Source: Steromphala cineraria
Taxonomy: Eukaryota > Mollusca > Gastropoda > Trochida > Trochidae
Direction of reading: 5' to 3'
Length of the DNA: 64,000 nucleotides
NCBI GenBank assembly: GCA_916613615.1
Contig: OU744724.1
Coordinates: 44,556,662 to 44,620,661 of the forward strand
A model generated the notes under the pieces. That model saw only the letters and a program-made list of their open reading frames with translations, was not told the DNA's origin and ran no database searches. A program made the position numbers and the translations under genes. This document shows positions 61,161-64,000 of the stretch, in pieces (the first letter of the stretch is position 1; each line of letters starts with the position of its first letter).

Positions 61161-63057
61161 ACCAATATGTTAATGAAATGAATTTCGTTAAATCTATTGA
61201 ATTAGTACAAAAAACGTGTTACTGTCTCTTTAAGTAGAGGGCGATTCGTCTATTTTGTAAGAAAAATATCGAAATGTTATAGCTATTCGTCCAAATATGC
61301 TTTCATAATGAATTGTATAAGAAAAAGTTTAAAGTTGAGCGTATTTGGGTAATTTTCTTAAGTATGAACAGTCACGTGACTACACTGTTTAATTTCATCT
61401 TTCCTCAGCGGGGCTTTTCCTTTAATAGGTAACTATAGGTAGGAAGGTATGATCACAGTTGAGGGCGACGTTTGGCCTAGAATGACCTACATTCGTCATA
61501 AAAGTGATAATTGAGAGGTTAAACCACGTGCAAGTTGAAAAATGGTATATAAAAATAGAATATGAGATCTAATTTGCCTGTTTTCTCGAACACAATTTCC
61601 ATCGAAGTACATCAATAAGCTAAATGGATTTTTAATAGAGACGCTATGAAGATGTGACATTATGGCATAATTATAAGAAAATTATTTTGAATATACTTAT
61701 AAAAAATAAATCTATTAACAACAAAATCAAACTCATTATAATTTCTTTCACAAGTTGTATTTTCGCTTAAAGTAATTCGTCATCAGCCATTCGTCAGAAG
61801 GGTTGCAACAAAAATCCCTATTGTTCCTAAAACGAAACAAGATTTCTGTGAGTCACCACCGATTCTAATAGGCAGCGACGTTAAGGCGGAGGTCTAAAGC
61901 ACGATACACATGATTGAACAGATCACCCAGCCAGAAAAACAGGGCTATAATTCGGATATTGTTAGAATGCGAGGGCACGAAAAAGCTTTGTATTTGCAGA
62001 TACGGAACCGGATTGAAATAATAGAAGGAATTACGAAGGTCCATTGGCGTGTTAGAGGGAACAGGCTGGACAATTGCTGTCTGATTTATAGCTGTTTTAG
62101 AACCCTTTTTGTTTCAAATATTAATGTTTGAAATTTGATGGTAATTCCATGCATAAATATGCAAATAGTTTTATGAATCATCGCTGGTCGTCAAATAGCT
62201 TGACAGTCTCCGAGACTGTCGATTTATGCAGCTCCACCCTCGAAGGTTTCTCATTCCAAAGTTTTAAATCATGTTTTTTCAACTAAAGCTATCAAAGCAG
62301 CGTTAGCTGATGTAACGATTTGCACCACGAATAGCGGAAAATCGTAAAACGACAAGAAAAATATTCAACATTTGAAAAACGTCTTCGTCGCACGCAATTT
62401 CATAACAAGTTGTTTCGTATTTTCATAAACGAAAGTGAAAGTGACATTGTGAGAATCTATAAAATATCCAAATCATACAAGATTCTACATTATTTTCAGA
62501 ACAAGAGAAAAATAAGTTTGCCTTATACAATAACATGTTTAACTATCAATATTTCATGCATTGCTTAATATGCAGGCAATACAATTAAGGGGCAGTTGCA
62601 CAATGTTTTGAACGTATTATATTTTAAAATTTTCACAGATAATTGTACATTAATGTTAAATAAATTAAAATGTCATTATACAAACCAATCATCCATAGTC
62701 AGAGAAAAAATTATGATTTTCACGTTAAGTCCATTGGCTGCCATTTTTTTGAACACCTTTAAGTCATTTTGTGTTTGCAAGAAAGTGAATCGGATGGCTG
62801 AACTTTACATTTTATATTTGATTTATTACTGCTTCATTCAGTTTAAATAAATTTTCTTTCAATTGGAACACTATTTTCATTTTCCGTACATCACCTTATA
62901 TTCCCCTTTAATGCATCAACGTTATCTATACACATCTATACATGTTCATTGAGACCAGAGTGTATCAATGGTTGTGAACACGTTTAGATCATTTTATTAA
63001 ATAGTATGTTAGAAACAATAAAATGTTAAAACATATATACTACATCGAGTCTATGAA

Positions 63058-63776
63058 TAACACCACCATTGGTCATTCGTAGCATAACACCACTATTGGT
63101 CATTCATCGCATAACACCAGCATTGGTCATTCATCGCATAACACCACCATTGGTCATTCATCGCATAACACCACCATTTGTCATTCGTAGCATAACACCA
63201 CCATTGGTCATTCATCGCATAACACCACCATTGGTCATTCATCGCATAACACCACCATTGGTTATTCACCGCATAACACCACCATTGGTCATTCGTAACA
63301 TAACACCACCATTGGTCATTCGTAGCATAACAACACCATTGGTCATTCATCGCATAACACCACCATTGGTCATTCATCGCATAACACCACCATTGGTCAT
63401 TCGTAGCATAACACCACCATTGGTCATTCATCGCATAACACCACCATTGGTCATTCATCGCATAACACCACCATTGGTCATTCATCGCATAACACCACCA
63501 TTGGTCATTCATCGCATAACACCACCATTGGTCATTCATCGCATAACACCACCATTGGTCATTCGTAGCATAACACCACCATTTGTCATTCGTAGCATAA
63601 CACCACCATTGGTCATTCGTAGCATAACACCACCATTGGTCATTCGTAGCATAGCACCACCATTGGTCATTCATAGCATAACACCACCATTGGTCATTCG
63701 TAGCATAGCACCACCATTGGTCATTCATAGCATAACACCACCATTGGTCATTCGTAGCATAACACCACCATTTGTC
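63058..63776. repeat. 27-bp minisatellite, about 26 copies
   Basis: The unit is cataacaccaccattggtc plus attcatcg or attcgtag. The period of 27 leaves all frames open on both strands (for example repeats of VIHRITPPL on plus and NDQWWCYAM on minus), which are artefacts. Variant units (atcg, gtag, atag, one gttattcaccg) alternate in short blocks, so the array has expanded in steps. Confidence 0.95.
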
Positions 63777-64000
63777 ATACTTTAGACTATCACAACAAAC
63801 AAACAAACAGAAAATCAATACAACAACCATCACAAAGATTCAAAGGATACGCGTACAAACAAGAATTTAGACTTAAAACGAACAAAAAGTGTATCCATTA
63901 AAACAGTAAAAAAACGTACTTATTCCCAAGGAGGCTATCGAATCTTCGTTATTCTTTGTAATTGCGTGACTCTTCGATTCTTTTTGAAAACGAAGAGCCA

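Larger units (their letters stand above)
56158..63057. other. Region upstream of the visible kelch exons, mostly unassigned
   Basis: No further kelch, BTB or BACK exon was recognised on the minus strand. It holds a purine-rich (GAGA/GACA) tract at about 57.24-57.65 kb, two weak candidate exons (57994-58110 minus, 59068-59255 plus) and a LINE 3' fragment near 61.0 kb. The rest is AT-rich without visible structure. Confidence 0.5.

Noticed and set aside
61910..62131. 73-codon ATG frame
   Set aside because: It has normal-looking residues at first but no homologue, no clear donor and a chance-like end. Not supported as a gene.
62202..62223. Short palindrome gacagtctccgagactgtc as an operator
   Set aside because: Ten-base arms once in 64 kb of eukaryotic DNA give no functional support.
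63058..63776. Resemblance to a CRISPR array
   Set aside because: Units are directly contiguous with no unique spacers, and the genome is eukaryotic.
63069..63833. Two long opposite-strand reading frames of 238 and 246 codons
   Set aside because: Both are products of the 27-bp minisatellite, whose period is a multiple of three. The residue repeats (VIHRITPPL, NDQWWCYAM) have no protein-like variation.

Overview
This is animal nuclear DNA, most likely from a mollusc and probably a gastropod. The genes are split by GT-AG introns, the sequence is AT-rich, and repeats are dense. Several repeats resemble families I associate with mollusc genomes: a CCATCCGTCCATC-type element near 48.9 kb, a GGACGGACG / ccccttccac...[17 protein letters not shown] near 31.5 kb, and short tails ending in ctcactcac near 12.9 and 40.6 kb. 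The host assignment is inference. No bacterial operons, CRISPR array or rRNA were seen.

Layout. (1) 1.1-10.0 kb, plus strand: the 3' twelve exons of a membrane-anchored phospholipase B (PLB1-like). (2) 10.1-15.2 kb: repeat-rich DNA with a tRNA-derived SINE head, a 75-bp-arm perfect hairpin and a 5'-truncated non-LTR retrotransposon. (3) 15.3-23.0 kb, plus: an organic anion transporter (SLCO/OATP) with the family signature and a Kazal-like extracellular loop. (4) 29.3-23.3 kb, minus, convergent with the transporter: an unrecognised gene for a large acidic, Asp/Asn/His-rich protein with an N-terminal hydrophobic signal and four copies of a D-P-x-F-S-V-P-x-G-V-x-W-x-D-x-C motif. A pair of perfect CRE sites lies at its presumed 5' end. 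(5) 30.5-46.5 kb, plus: a complete MOCS1 gene (molybdenum cofactor step 1), with the MOCS1A exons followed by one large MOCS1B exon. The splice donor that joins them is embedded in the Gly-Gly-stop end of MOCS1A, as in vertebrates. (6) 47-54 kb: no gene recognised, but many inverted-repeat elements. (7) 56.2-54.4 kb, minus: the last three exons of a kelch-repeat protein. (8) 56.2-64 kb: mostly unassigned, with a purine-rich tract, a candidate signal-peptide exon, a retrotransposon fragment and a 27-bp minisatellite of about 26 copies.

The genes do not form a pathway. They look like unrelated neighbours: a lipid esterase at the cell surface, a membrane transporter, a secreted acidic protein, a mitochondrial cofactor enzyme and a kelch adaptor. 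The most unusual content is the repeat-motif acidic protein and the set of non-autonomous inverted-repeat elements. One of these has 5-bp flanking duplications and CACTGTG ends that resemble Transib/RAG-type transposons. All gene models come from splice-site and phase bookkeeping by eye, and each internal junction keeps frame.
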